Shown here: one piece after another, positions 22,288-34,290 of the stretch
How positions within the stretch are numbered: position 1 is the stretch's first letter
Layout: each line of letters starts with the position of its first letter
Assembly (NCBI GenBank): GCA_015039465.1
Contig: MU130701.1
Location: 218,169 to 282,168 of the forward strand
DNA from: Phlegmacium glaucopus
Lineage: Eukaryota; Basidiomycota; Agaricomycetes; Agaricales; Cortinariaceae
Length of the DNA stretch: 64,000 nucleotides
Reading direction: 5' to 3'
Program-made: the position numbers and the translations under genes
The notes under the pieces: generated by a model
What the model saw: only the letters and a program-made list of their open reading frames with translations
Told to the model about the DNA's origin: nothing
Databases searched by the model: none

Positions 22288-24897
22288 TTATGGTTCGTGG
22301 TTGCTCATTGATTCATTCTCGTGCTCCTCTCTCCTTGCTTCACTCTCCTCTGTTTTCTCTTCTTTTGGTCGGTCCTTGTCGCTGTCGTCGAATAGATCCC
22401 ACAACAGCCGGAGAATATATACCGGTGGGGTCTTCCTCTCTTCCAGAGTTGAGTTTCGTAGGATGTTTAATTCTTGCCGCAGCGACCACAGGAATCGTCT
22501 ATTGGCGGTCCTGAAATACTCAGACTTTCCGTTGTCACTAATCACTCGCAACGTAGCCATAATCAGTTGTTTTGACTCGGGTGTCATGGATTTCTCCTCA
22601 AGCCACCTGAAGGTTGCGAAGAACATCTCGATCATGAATCCAACTCCACCATGCTCGTGTATGTCCTGGAACCGCCAGAATTGATTTACATAGGGTTGTG
22701 GACCTTGTAGGTCAAGTCCACTTGCCCGGTCTGCTCGTTGAATATCAAAAAGCCTCTGTAACTCAGGATTGTTCAGCAGTCTACCCAGACCCACGAAGTC
22801 GACTCTTGGGGACGTCGAAGGATCGAAGTGGGATTGTCGTCTGGGATCAGCACAAACCAGGAGGTGACCAATTAACATACGGGGCGGTATTAAATGCGGT
22901 ATGAACCACTTCACGGAACGGGGGTCTCTTATCCCCCAATGTATATCCTCCCACATTGCCGGTAGATTCATCTTTGATGGCCATTCATAGAAAATGCCGT
23001 CCAAATGCTCAGAAGCTGTCATCCCGAAAAGGTAGGAGTTAAGGCCGAGTATCTCTGTGTCGATTGAGGGGTGCACTCGCCGGTCCAAGGCAGACAGGGA
23101 CTCTTCCATTTCATCAATGTAGTCCCTCCAATACGGAACCGATCTGTTCAGGCTAAGTTCCGTCAACTGCTCCTCTGGTTTATCGCGCAGCTCTGAATAA
23201 AGCTCCCGTGCTGCTTGCCATGCCTTCAACAATTCATCATCCACCTCCCGCAATCTATGAGTCATGGCTTCGTCCTCGTAAAACGCTGAGTGCAGACGAC
23301 GTAGTTCATTGACTGACATAAACAAAAACCCATTGTCCACTTGTAAGGTTTTCCTCATCCCGATCAGCACTAAGCACTTCCACTTTATTTCGAGCGATGT
23401 ATCCATCACTTGGTTGCCTGACAGCTGACGTAGGTTTATGGTTGAACCAAGCGAAGTCTCAGCCTCCTGCGTCACTCGTTTATCCCGTCTCTTTTTCTCA
23501 TCACCAAAAAAACGAAGAACATAGTTCAGGAGGTGATTATCAATGTCAAGCTCCAATTCAGCCTTGAAGCCTAGAGTGAGGGACGCCACAGCATCGACGC
23601 AAACGCATGCACGCGTGAATCGAGTTTGCTGGTCAGAGAAAGCTGAAACAGTACAGGAACGCAGGAGACTCTCGATACGAATCTTGAGAGTTTGTACGGT
23701 ATCCAAAGCTAGTATAGTGTTATAAGGTGTCGAGGGCATTCTTCCAGGGTTCTCTCTGAAGATGCTCTTCCAAATATCTTCTCCCCATGGAGTGGCCAGC
23801 GATCCTGTAATACCAGCAGCGAATGGCTCGAACTCGCTGTCTTCGGTAAGTTTGCTGATCACCCAGCGTATTGCCTCCGTGTCGCGCGTCATGCGATTAT
23901 TAGAATGATTAGAATGGCACATAGCGAGCTGCAAACGGCCCGTAGCCATGTAAGAGCTCACAGCTACAAGTCTGCCTTCTCTATTTCTATCACTGTGCTT
24001 GCGAGGGCGAATAATTTGTCCAATTTTCCAAAAAACATTAGACAATGGGGTATGGAAAGGAGTTTGGGGATAGAGTACAGGGAAAACTGAACACCCAATG
24101 TAGAAAATAGCGCAGAACCCCATGATAGTAGTCGTTGTGATGGCGACAGCGTGGTTGGTGGCAAACAGATTTTCAGCGAGACCTATAAAGAAGAGGAAAA
24201 GGGAGATATGGATGAATGCAGGAATGCATTCGACTAATAGCGACATGCGATTGCTAGATAACCCATGGAATAGGTAGTGCCGCATTCTTGAGCGCTCCAA
24301 AGAACCGCTAAGCCGTTGGAAAACTTGTAGATAATCGCGGACCCATTGCTGTACAAGTGTCGCCCCAAGTGCGGCAGTGATGCTGAAACCTAGACTCATG
24401 TACCAAAAGATGTTGACCCGGAGGTCGGAAGCATTCGACTTAAATAGTTCCACTGACTGGAGCGGTGATATGATAGTCTGAGAGCCATTAGGTCCGAGTT
24501 GTTGTGAGATCTGGGCGAGGAGAACCACGGTTTGGCTCAGCAATGCATTTGTGTGATCTGTAGGATCTGGCTTGAGATTCTTGGATGCATCAACAAGGAA
24601 GGCTGTTAAAACGGCAGAAAAGAGACCAGCCTGGCATGAGATGGTAAAGCTAATGAGTTCTCAACAGAAAGCTGGATGAATGTAAACGCACAAAGATGAT
24701 GATGCTATCCATATCGTCTTTCCAAGTCTCCATGAGGGCCCTGTCGTAACTTTCTGCTTGCTTGTTGTATATCGACCATAATTTGTCTGCACGACCGTCG
24801 AAATCCCGTAGATTATCTGCAAATAAACTGAATGTGAGTACATGTCGAATCAGGTTATATTTAACACACCATTCTGCTGTTCGATATCGGTAGACAT
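22288..24897 (-). CDS. DUF6535 membrane protein, copy 3 (three exons)
   Basis: Minus-strand exons 24897-24870, 24816-24692 and 24630-22288 are separated by introns of 53 bp (GTGTGT...TTTGCAG) and 61 bp (GTGCGT...TGCCAG), giving about 831 residues. The start reads MSTDIEQQNDNLRDFDGRAD. The first, 28-nt coding exon is shared only with copy 5, while copies 1, 2 and 4 are intronless at that point. The membrane core (FWYMSLGFSITAALG; LFLFFIGLAENLF) is intact. It is the only copy facing left, and it has the longest charged tail (EKTEESEARREEHENES). An insertion SNHSN near residue 275 is also shared with copy 5, so copies 3 and 5 form one subgroup. Confidence 0.85.
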
Positions 24898-25099
24898 CCC
24901 ACTGGCATAGAATGATTGACTGAAGATGTGGTTTGCGAAATGGGTTCAGCGATCTCTTTGCAAACCGCATGTCAGCTTGGGAAATATTTACCCAGCCCAT
25001 TGGTAGAAACTGACCCGGGGCTGTGACGGTCACTGGTCTTTTAGTCTTGACGTTGCTGCAGGAGAAGAAGCGCGCTCCATCGATAAGATGCTCTCCGAG

Positions 25100-27600
25100 T
25101 AGAGCATAACTCGGTTGGGATTCGGTTATGTATAATGAGCGCTCTCGCTGTAACTTATCCTAACGTCCATTGGACATTACAAACGCCATCTACGCTCACA
25201 ACCGCCAACAACCTATTGAACACCTATCTCCCCATCCCCACTGTCTCGTCCTCAGAGTCTTTTGATTCAACTCATGCTCAATCCGCGTATTCATGTTCAA
25301 ATAATAGTTCTCGGCTTCTTCCTTGACCATAGTGAGGTCTTTTCTGTCGACAAGTATATTATTCAACACGAAGGGCTTCAACAACGACTCGCTGTTACCG
25401 CTCCTCCTCCTCCTCCTCCTCTGTTGCATACTCCAGGACAGCGAATACCTCCCAACGGACTCCCATCGCCAACTTTATCTGCATCTTCAAGAAGTCTGTT
25501 CGAACCCATCTTTCTTTCTTCTTTCTCCAGAAGCTAGAAAAGAGGATGATGACATTGAGGCGATCATGACCTTGAGTACCAATGAAGTGGGGAGTATCAG
25601 CGAATATTCTTTTACCTAGATTATTGACCATTTATATGGAACAAGGACGGAGTATACGCAGTGGATGGAACTCGAGCTGTGAAACTTCGGTTTTCGCCTG
25701 TGCGTGGGATATCCGTTTTTCTTTTTCGCTCGTATATCCATTCAAAACTGATATATTTCCAATCAGGCATACCGTCATCCATCAAAGAAACCAATCCAAC
25801 CAGCTCCTAGCTCTCTACTTCCATCCGACAGAGGTCGGAACCCGCTGCAGCTACTAGTGCTGGTATTAGACCTGATTCCGGCTTTTGAGGATTGATGCAC
25901 CTCTTGTCGACGGCTCTTCCTAGATCCTGAATTCGCCATTTTTAGATCTACGTTCACTATCGTCGAAGGGTGGTAGCTAGGGTCGAGGTCGAGCTAAGAG
26001 TGCTAGTGTGGGTCTGTGGAAGGAACCCGCGATTGGCCTCCACACCAAAACCGAGCCATCTACGTCTATACCCTCCGGTTTAGAAATTTCCACCTCCACT
26101 TCCACTTCGTCTTCGTCTAGTTCCGACCCTGAACTGTCAAATAAGCACAAGCCAAACACAAGCGACGACGAAGAAAAATCATAGAACGATTTCCCAACAT
26201 CCATCCCCGATCGTACATCTGCCTCCACTCCTACCACACCAACACCGATATGGAGTTGGACGACAAGTCATTCATGATATTGGATGCGATTTCCATTGTG
26301 TTTTGAAGATTCAGGCACCGGTCCTGGCTCGTGCTCCGCGTACCGGGGATGGTTGTTGTTCTGCGTCTCCACTTATCTCCACCTGGACCCAAACCAACGC
26401 CAATATCCACATCCGAAAAAAACCACTCTCATCTTCGACTTTGCCAGAGGAAGTTATGTCCATACTCTTAGGTAACACCGACAACACTAGCCTTTCTGAA
26501 GCGGCTGAAGAGGAGGAATCGAAAACGCAAGTCAAAACCAAGAAAAGATCTAGCCACAGCTCTAGTTTTAGCTCAAAAGAAGATAGCTACTTTGGGGCTC
26601 CCCCACGGTAGCAGACTTAGCCAGGAGATTCCAATTTTTGTTCAACGACTTTGCCTCCGACGGCTGCTTTATATAACGTTTCAATCCCACCTGCGTCGAT
26701 TCAATCTACATCGCCACGGGCATCCCACGCCAGTATAACACTCAAAATTCAACATCCTCAACATTTTCAAACCTAACTTCATCACTCAAATTCTCCTATT
26801 ACCTTTCGCTTCAACTGGTACTAGTGATGCTAGGAGAGGGCCACCGATACCTTTGGGGACTTCGTCTGCCAGAGCTATGTCGATGGGGTCATTGAGGCCT
26901 ACTACTGTTCCTGTAGAGTCGATTTCAGGTAGGCCTTTTTTCCCCTTTTCGTTGTGATATTTTTATGCTTAATGCGTATAGGCATCTCAATCTCACAGAT
27001 CTCAGGAAGAGAACGGCAACGACAAAAGCCAGGGACACCAACACATCTACGTTTACATACATCTTCCCTCTCCTCTTCCTCCTCTACCTCTTCTCAACAT
27101 CACACTGCCATCCCATCATTTAACAGGCGATCAATCTCACCTCCACCTCAGCCACCATGACCTATTGTTTCTGAATCTTCGTCAACATTACCTACTTCGT
27201 TGGCTAGTGCGTTTCCTTACCCATCTTCACTTGGGATGGCGTTTCACCAGAAGTTGAAAGCGAGGGACAAACAGCTACAGCAGCAACGAAACCAATAGCG
27301 TTATAGACTTCCCTTCTTCCGTCACTTCCTTAGTCTCAAACGCGAGTTCGACGGCTACGATTGTACCTTCTGGAGATCAGAAATTGAGGATGTGGTCCAG
27401 CGAATGGGAGATGGCAGTAGTGGTAGCAACGGCGAAGGTGTGGCTGTTGTATCATTGGCGGGGGTGCAAGAGAATGAGAGGTATACCTTGGAAGACGATG
27501 AAGATGTGTTCGGGCACTTGTTATAACGCTAGATCGAGTTTCAGCAGTAGCAGTTAAGGAGTGTTGAAACTCCACTTTCTGTTTGTTGTGCACTGGTCGG
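25100..27600 (+). pseudogene. Ser/Pro-rich repeated gene family, segment C
   Basis: This parallels segment A in order. It begins MSALAVTYPNVHWTL (25135), then a DDDIEAIMTLSTNEVGSISEYS block (25540-25617), RSRGRAKSVSVGL plus KEPAIGLHTKTEPS (25980-26065), a Ser-rich stretch with KKRSSHSSSFSSKED (26540-26585), the SNSPITFRF block (26795-26815) and ERQRQKPGTPTHLRLHTSSL (27010-27070). Frames change repeatedly and stops intervene. At 27380-27590 a GDQKLRMWSSEWEMAVVVAT-like tail is recognisable. No continuous protein can be built, so I call it a decayed copy. Confidence 0.45.
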
Positions 27601-28158
27601 TCGTCTCTGTCTCTCTCTCAGACAATGGAGTTGTATATTTCGGACAACCTCAGGATACTGCAATTATACCGTCTTTTATGTACATAAGCCCTTCTTCCCT
27701 GGATTTGTTTACCTCGTAGAACTTCAAACCTGCCATTACAGTTAGATCTTTATTATTATTATTTGGGTTTATATGTATATTTATAGTTCATTTACAGTAG
27801 TACCTCTAATACAAGGTTAATTCAAGTCTTCGTTGAGTATTGAATATACCTCTGCCATTCGGGCTTCGTCCAAGCCACCTATCCGAAACCACTGATATGA
27901 AAACATCAGATTAAGTTGAGTCTGGTATCCGCTCAGTGCACAGCAGCACATGCACCACACCAATTGTATACAGACGAAACACAGACGTAAAATGGTTTAG
28001 ACCCGAGAACGAAAACCCACCAAGATTCGCGAAAATTGCTGTACCAGTCGTACATACCTACCTCAAGAAACGATCACTTTCTGGCTTTGGCTTTGTATCT
28101 GCAATAAGGGCAAAGGCTATGAGGGTAAACATGCTGTCACTTTAACCTTATTTCTTGG
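27601..28158 (+). other. duplicated upstream block of DUF6535 copy 4
   Basis: No gene. 27820-28158 matches the block before copy 2. The alignment is broken at 28159 by the TIR element and resumes at 29130. Confidence 0.55.
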
Positions 28159-29129
28159 GATTAAACTATCCAGAAACCCCCGTTTCAAAGCGAAACCCGG
28201 GGTTCCAAACATTTTGGGAAAAAACCCCCCCTCCATGAGCTGAGCAATGTTGTTTGTGTATGTTATCAGAAACCCCCTAGGTCGGAGCTCAATAACAGTG
28301 CCGAACTTGTGCCGGCCAGATGCGGCAGGCTAGCCTTGCCCTTGCAGAGTGCGGATACATACTAACATAGGCTTGAGGCTTGATCTCTATTATCTTTTAT
28401 GTGCTCTGTTTTATCGTTATCTTTTCCTTATTTTCTATTATCAATTGTTTTATTTCTTTATTGAGTTTTATCTGCGATCTCCGTCTTTCATTTATTCTAT
28501 GTTTTTTCGATCTCTCTTTTTATCACATGAAAGTGTTTAATTCTGTTAGCAATCTGTTAGCTACTACTTTCTGGTATAAATACGAGAACCGAAATATGTA
28601 GCTACCGAGTGAAGTTCCTCCGACACCAGCCCCTCCAATGCGGCTTGGCTTCAATGCAAAAACAGACCCCTTCACTACTCCTTCTCATGAGTCAACTTTG
28701 TCCATCTGCTCTCTTCGGAGCATCTTAAATTCTTTTTTCCTCCTGTAACCTCGTGTGGACTGGAAGTTTTCACTCTGCCACCATCTGGATAGCGTACAAT
28801 TCATGATTTCATATTGCCTGAACTGAATTATCTCTCTCTTCAACGATGTCCACAGCTCATCAATTTTTGTATAGAGAGTGTCTAGTATATTAAAACTGAA
28901 ACATATAGATTCAAATAAAAAAATAGTCCCCTGGAGGCGTTGTGGAGGCACGCTATTTCACAAATTAGTACTATGTAGCGAATCGATTGTTGGTCGGACT
29001 TTGAACATCGGAAGGTGTGCCGACTTTGTGCCGATAAGCGACCCTGCAGAGTAACCCCGGTTTCTGGATAACTTATTTAGGAACCCCGGGGTTATTCTTG
29101 GAAACGGGGGTTTCTGGATAGCTTTATCC
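28159..29129. mobile_element. TIR element (Mutator-like MITE), 971 bp
   Basis: A perfect 21-bp inverted repeat lies at 28166-28186 (starting CTATCCAGAAACCCCCG) and 29101-29121. Weaker complementarity continues outward (GATTAAA against GGATAAAG). A direct repeat TATTTCTTGG flanks the element (28149-28158 and 29130-29139), close to the 9-bp duplication expected of Mutator-like elements. The interior holds T-rich low-complexity sequence and further CCCCGG words at both ends. No transposase frame is seen. The homologous block before copy 2 lacks it, so it inserted after the duplication, and it ends only about 65 bp before the start codon of copy 4. Confidence 0.8.
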
Positions 29130-29193
29130 TATTTCTTGGCATGCGTGTGGTTCTGGTAGGAACATCCTCAGTCAATCGTTCTATGCCGGTGGG

Positions 29194-31688
29194 ATGTCTA
29201 CCGATAACCAACAGGATTTCGACAGTCGCGCAGACAAATTATGGTCAATATACAACAAGGAGGCAGAAAGTTACGACAGAGCCCTCATGGAGACTTGGAG
29301 AGACGACATGGATAGCATCATCATCTTTGTGCGTATACATTCCACCAATCCAGATTTCTTTTATAATTCATCTGCTTTTAGGCTGGTCTTTTTTCTGCCG
29401 TTTTAACTGCCTTCCTTGTTGATGCATCCAAGAATCTCAAGCCAGATCCTACAAATGCATTGTTGAACCAGACTGTGATTCTCCTCGCCCAGATCTCACA
29501 ACAACTCGGACCCAATGGCTCTCAGACTATCATATCACCGCTCCAGCCAGTGGAACTGTTTATATTGAACGCTTCTGACCTCCGGGTCAACATTTTTTGG
29601 TTCATGAGTCTAGGTTTCAGCATCACCGCTGCACTTGGGGCGACACTTGTGCAGCAATGGGTCCGCGATTATCTACAAGTTTTCCAACGGCTTAGCGGTT
29701 CATTGGAGCGCTCAAGAATGCGGCAATATCTTTTCCATGGATTATCTAGTAATCACATGTCGCTGTTAGTCGAATGCATTCCTGGATTCATCCATATCTC
29801 CCTCTTCCTCTTCTTTATTGGTCTCGCTGAAAATCTCTTTGCCACCAACCACGCTGGCGCTATCACAACGACAGCTACCATCGGTTTCTGCGCTGTTTTC
29901 TACATCGGGTGTTCAGTTTTCCCTGTAATCTATCCCCAAACTCCTTTTCATACTCCATTGTCTAACGTTTTCTGGAGAATGGGACAAATCATTCGCCCTC
30001 GTACCCACAGTGATAGAAATAGAGAAGGCAAATTTGTACCTGTGAGCTCTGACATGACTAAGGGCCGTTTGCAACTTGCTATGGGTCACTCTAATGATCG
30101 CATAAAACGCGATACGAAGGCAATACGCTGGGTGCTCAGCAAAATTACCGAAGACAGCGAGTTCGAGCCATTTGCTGCTGGTATTGGAGGATCAGTGGTC
30201 ACTCCATGGGGAAAAGATATCTGGAAGAGTATCTTTGGAGAAACCCCTGGAAACATCGCGTCGACACCTTATAACGCTGTAATGGCTTCGAATACTGTGC
30301 AAACACTCAAGATTCGAATCGAGAGTCTCCTGCGTTCTGTTTCAACTTTTTCTGACCAGCAAACTCGATTCATGCGTTCATGCGTTTGTATCGATGCTGT
30401 GGCATCTCTCACTCTAGGCTTTAAAGCTGAATTGGAGCTCGACATCGATTATGGCCTCATGAACTCTGTTCTTCGTTTTTTTGGTGATGAGAAAAAGAGA
30501 CGGAATAAGTCAGTGGTACGGGAGGCTGAGACTTCATTTGGTTCAGCCACGAACCTACGTCAGCTGCCAGGCAACCAAGTGATGATGGATACATCGTTCG
30601 AAATAAAATGGAAGTGCTTAGTGCTGATTGGGATGAAGAAAAGCCTACAATCGGATCGTTGGGCTTCTTTGCTGAGATACTCTGATATACGTGGTCTGTA
30701 CTCAGCAGAACACGACGACGAAACCAAAACTAATAGGCTGCGGGAGGTGGATAATGAATTGTTAAAGGCGTGGAGAGCTGCGCAACAACTTTGTTCAGAG
30801 CTGCGCGATATACCAGAGGAGCAGTTGACAGAAGATAAGCTGAACGAATTGGTTCCGTATTGGAAGATCTACATTGACGCAATGGAAGAGTCCTTGTCTG
30901 CCTTGAATCAGCGAGTGCATCCCTCAATCGACTCAGAGATGATCAACCTTACCTCCTACCTTTGCCGATCGACGGCTGTTGATCATTTGGAAGGCATTTT
31001 CTATGAATGGCCATCAAAGATGAATCTACCGGCAATGTGGGAGGGAATAAATTGGGGGGCGACACCTCCTGACTCCTTAAAGTGGTTCATGCCCCATCTA
31101 ATACCCCCCCGCCTGTTAATTTGTCACCTCCTGGTTTGTGCCGATCCCAGACGACAACCCAACTTTGATCCTTCGACGTCCCGAATCGACTTAGTGGGTC
31201 TGGGTAGGCTAGTGAACAATCCCCAGTTGCAGTGGCTTTTTGGGGCTCATCAAGCAGACGACGTAAACGAAATTCAACTACAAGGTCCACAACTATACGC
31301 AAATCAACGCTGGCGGTTCCAAGACATAAGTGAGCATGGTGGAGTTGGATTCATGATTGAGATATTCTTCGCAGCCTTCAGGTCGCTTGAGGAGAAATCG
31401 GTGACAGATGACTCAAAAGGACTAATTGGGGCCACATTGCGAGCAATCAATGACAGCGGAAAGTCTGGGTATTTGAAGACCGCCAGTGGACGATTCTTGT
31501 GGTGGCTGCGGCAGGGATTAAGCAACGGCTTCCCATCGGACTCAACCCTGGAGGAGACCAAGGCTCCACAGCAATATATTCTGTGGTTGTTGTGGGTGCT
31601 ATTTCATGGGGTTGACAAAGAGGGGGAGAAAGAGGAGGAAGAAGAGGGGGAGGAAGAAGAGGGGGAGAGAATAAAAAGGCGTAAGTGA
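29194..31688 (+). CDS. DUF6535 membrane protein, copy 4
   Basis: Exons 29194-29328 and 29382-31688 with a 53-bp intron (GTGCGT...TTTTAG) give about 813 residues. Exon 1 is nearly identical to copy 2. Exon 2 lacks three codons (EQT) after DPT relative to the others. The membrane core has FWFMSLGFSITAALG and FIGLAENLFATNHAGAI. The C-terminal tail is a run of Glu with a basic end (EKEEEEEGEEEEGERIKRRK), encoded by GAG/GGAGGA-rich sequence at 31618-31680, unlike the tails of other copies. The TIR element directly upstream may have replaced or altered its promoter. The reading frame is intact. Confidence 0.85.
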
Positions 31689-32728
31689 ATCTTCTCGATT
31701 ACTATTCATACAAATCACTTGCTTATCATGATGTGGCTCCATTCAGCGCTATAACACTATTGCTCCCCTCTCCTACTTACTAACATTGGATGATTCTCTG
31801 CTTTTAGAATCATGTCAGACACCCATGATGCGTTACCTCCTTGAGTCCTTGCATGGACCATGCGATCTCTGTGAGTGCGGCGTTGGTCCATTCGATATAG
31901 AGACATTGACTTTACAATCCGAGCTTGAGTTGAAATGTTAAAATTGCGGCAGGCGTCTGTTTTATCTATTTCCCATCTTTATTTATGTACCATTGATCTC
32001 GTCTTTTTTGACTTCTTCCAGAGTCTGCATGGGGTGTACTAAATGCAAGTGCCATTGATTCGGGAACGTATAACAAGATATCGTTCGTCTGTACATCTCG
32101 TTGACCGGTTATAAACGTTACTTTAGACGTGTTGCGCATAGCTTCACCAACCTCTTTGACGCGCTTACGTCACCTTCCTGATTAGTATCTACTATCAACT
32201 CGGTAGTCCAAATACGAACAACAAGCAGAAGCATGTAGCTTGTCCCCCTACAAGAAGTTGGGTCACTGTCTTCAAGTTTCAACCCCAAACGCGTAGTAAC
32301 TCTTGATCAACTTCTGTTGCATGGTTCATCGACAGAGTTGATCCAGCTAGTTCTGCCACTAACACGTCCTCACTGAAGAAGGATAAATTATCAAAGTCAG
32401 TGTCGACTGTGAAACCCTTCGCCAACGTGAACCAACTCTGACGGCTCTATCACCTCACTATAGTAATAGTCCAAATCCTCACGACCGCTGCTAACCCTTC
32501 CTAGCATTATGGTATGTCAGCCACTTACTCATCTAGTTGATGACCAAGTCCAATGCCAATGCTTACAACGTGGGTTTTTTTTATCTGCCAGACAATACAA
32601 CAATCAGTACCGACACGTCACTCGATGAGATTTAGCTACCCCGGGCCCAAGTTCAACTACTATCAGTGGTTTCTCCCTGAATCGGACGCCCACGGCAGCA
32701 ATGTATACATTTGTCATGCACAAGAAGG
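31689..32728 (+). other. intergenic: DUF6535 copy 4 3' flank and GST upstream region
   Basis: 31689-32200 repeats the 3'-flank blocks of copies 1 and 2, including gaacgtataacaagatatcg near 32066 and the ttgcgcatagcttcacc block near 32131. 32200-32728 has no supported gene; short frames there lack any recognisable content. Confidence 0.5.
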
Positions 32729-32736
32729 TATAAATA
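32729..32736 (+). promoter_or_regulatory. TATA box of the GST gene
   Basis: TATAAATA lies 77 bp upstream of the GST start codon, a normal spacing for a fungal core promoter with a 30-50 nt 5' UTR. It is a sequence match only. Confidence 0.5.
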
Positions 32737-32812
32737 CAGGCTAGGTATGTATTCCTTGTATCCACGATTCTCTAGTTTTCTCATACACCTTTCACTATCA
32801 AGCAACGTCAAC

Positions 32813-33760
32813 ATGGTCTTCAAGCTTTACGGTGTACCTCAGTCACCTTTTGTTCGCCTAGTGGCAGCAGTTCTGCTCGAAAAGAAAGTCCCTTTTGAGC
32901 TAGTCCTGGTCGATATGGCCAACGGCCAACACAAATCGCCTGAATACCTCAGTAAACATCCCTTTGGTCAGGTCCCTTATATTGTACGTTATTGTTTTAT
33001 TTAGCCAGTACAGCTTCGACTCAGCGTGCTTTCTCCCCCTTTCTTCTGTGTGACTTGGTCAGGATGATGACGGCTTCATCCTCTACGAAAGCAAAGCCAT
33101 CTGTCATTATATAGCGTCCAAGTACCCTAGCCAGGGGACGCCACTACTTCCAACTGGGCTCGAAGCCATTGCCCTCTTCCAGCAGGCTGTATCTGTAGAA
33201 GCATCGCATTTCAATCAACACGCGTTGGCAGCTGCAAGAGAAGTTCTTTCCAAACGGTAAGTGCTTTCATTCTACAAACCGCGCCTTTACACCCTCCTCG
33301 TTGTACGCCCGTCCGCTTACATGTTTGTGCTTCTGACAGGCGCCAAGGCTTGACTCCCGACCAAGCTGTTTTTGATAAGCATATTGCAGACTTGAGCGGC
33401 AAGTTGGATGTGTATGACAAGATTTTGAGTAAACAGAAGTATCTCTTAGGAGATGTAAGGCTTTTATTTTCTGGCAGACACATGGACCTCCCTTATAACA
33501 CATTTTATTCTTCTAGGAAATTTCGCTCGTCGACTTTTACCATATCCCTATAGGATCTCTGCTTGCCGTTGCAGGTAGTAATGTTATGGAGTCGAAGCCG
33601 AATGTCGACAGGTAAGATATTTACTTATGGTGTAGGTGGAGGCTTTTCCTTAACGTTTTTCTTTCCCTACCTATCCTTTAAAAATTATAGGTGGTTCAAG
33701 GACATATGCTCGAGGCCATCCTGGCTAGCCGTGAAAGATGACATCAAGTCCACTAATTAG
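32813..33760 (+). CDS. glutathione S-transferase, phi-like
   Basis: Five exons (32813-32983, 33063-33256, 33340-33454, 33517-33611, 33691-33760) keep frame across four GT-AG introns and give 214 residues, the normal length for a cytosolic GST. The N-terminal thioredoxin fold reads MVFKLYGVPQSPFVRLVAAV, with LEKKVPFELVLVDM, GQVPYI at the cis-Pro turn and ESKAICHYIA, the glutathione-binding E-S pair. The helical C-terminal domain includes LDVYDKILSKQKYLLGD and EISLVDFYHIPIG (the N-capping S-x-x-D type box). Similarity in pattern to plant phi enzymes suggests the phi-like fungal group. It would conjugate glutathione to electrophiles in the cytosol. Substrate and class are inferred from motifs only. 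Confidence 0.9.
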
Positions 33761-34290
33761 GCCTGGCCGTAGGAGGGGCTAAGCGCTCGGTTGTTTCTGA
33801 AACGCAATAGGCCTACCAAGAGGTGAACAGGAGAGTGAAAATGTAATGTACTGGTATTGTAGTTGCTCATCACAAGATCACCAGTCAAACGCAAAATCAT
33901 ATCCCATTTTACTTGGTGTTATTTCACCATTTTTTCTGCGGGAAAGTCAAACACTGGAAACAATTTAGCTCAAAAAGGACTCGGGTCAAACTCAAGCCCA
34001 AAAGGGGTAATGTGTGAAATCAAGTTTTGCTCATGTGATCGTGACACTTGACAGTGGCGGCTAATGCTGTGAACGCGCCTGCGGTTCCCAGTAGTATAGA
34101 AACTAGGACCAAGTACCCGTCTGCTACTTGGCATTATGGTATGCGTGCTATGTAGTGCTATGCAGGGCCCTGATTTGGGTGTCCGGGTAATTATTTTCCA
34201 AGGCTGACATGCGGTTTGCAACTTGAAAGACCCATTTCTCAAACCCATTTCTCAAACCACATCTTCAGTCAGTCGTTCTGCGCCCGTGGA
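33761..34290 (+). other. intergenic, GST 3' region and DUF6535 copy 5 upstream
   Basis: No gene seen. 34240-34290 (catcttcagtcagtcgttctg) matches the 5' leader of the other DUF6535 copies. Confidence 0.45.

Noticed and set aside
28349..28601. Hydrophobic 63-73 residue frames inside the TIR element
   Set aside because: They derive from T-rich DNA; such sequence encodes Phe/Leu-rich peptides by composition alone and no transposase motif is present.
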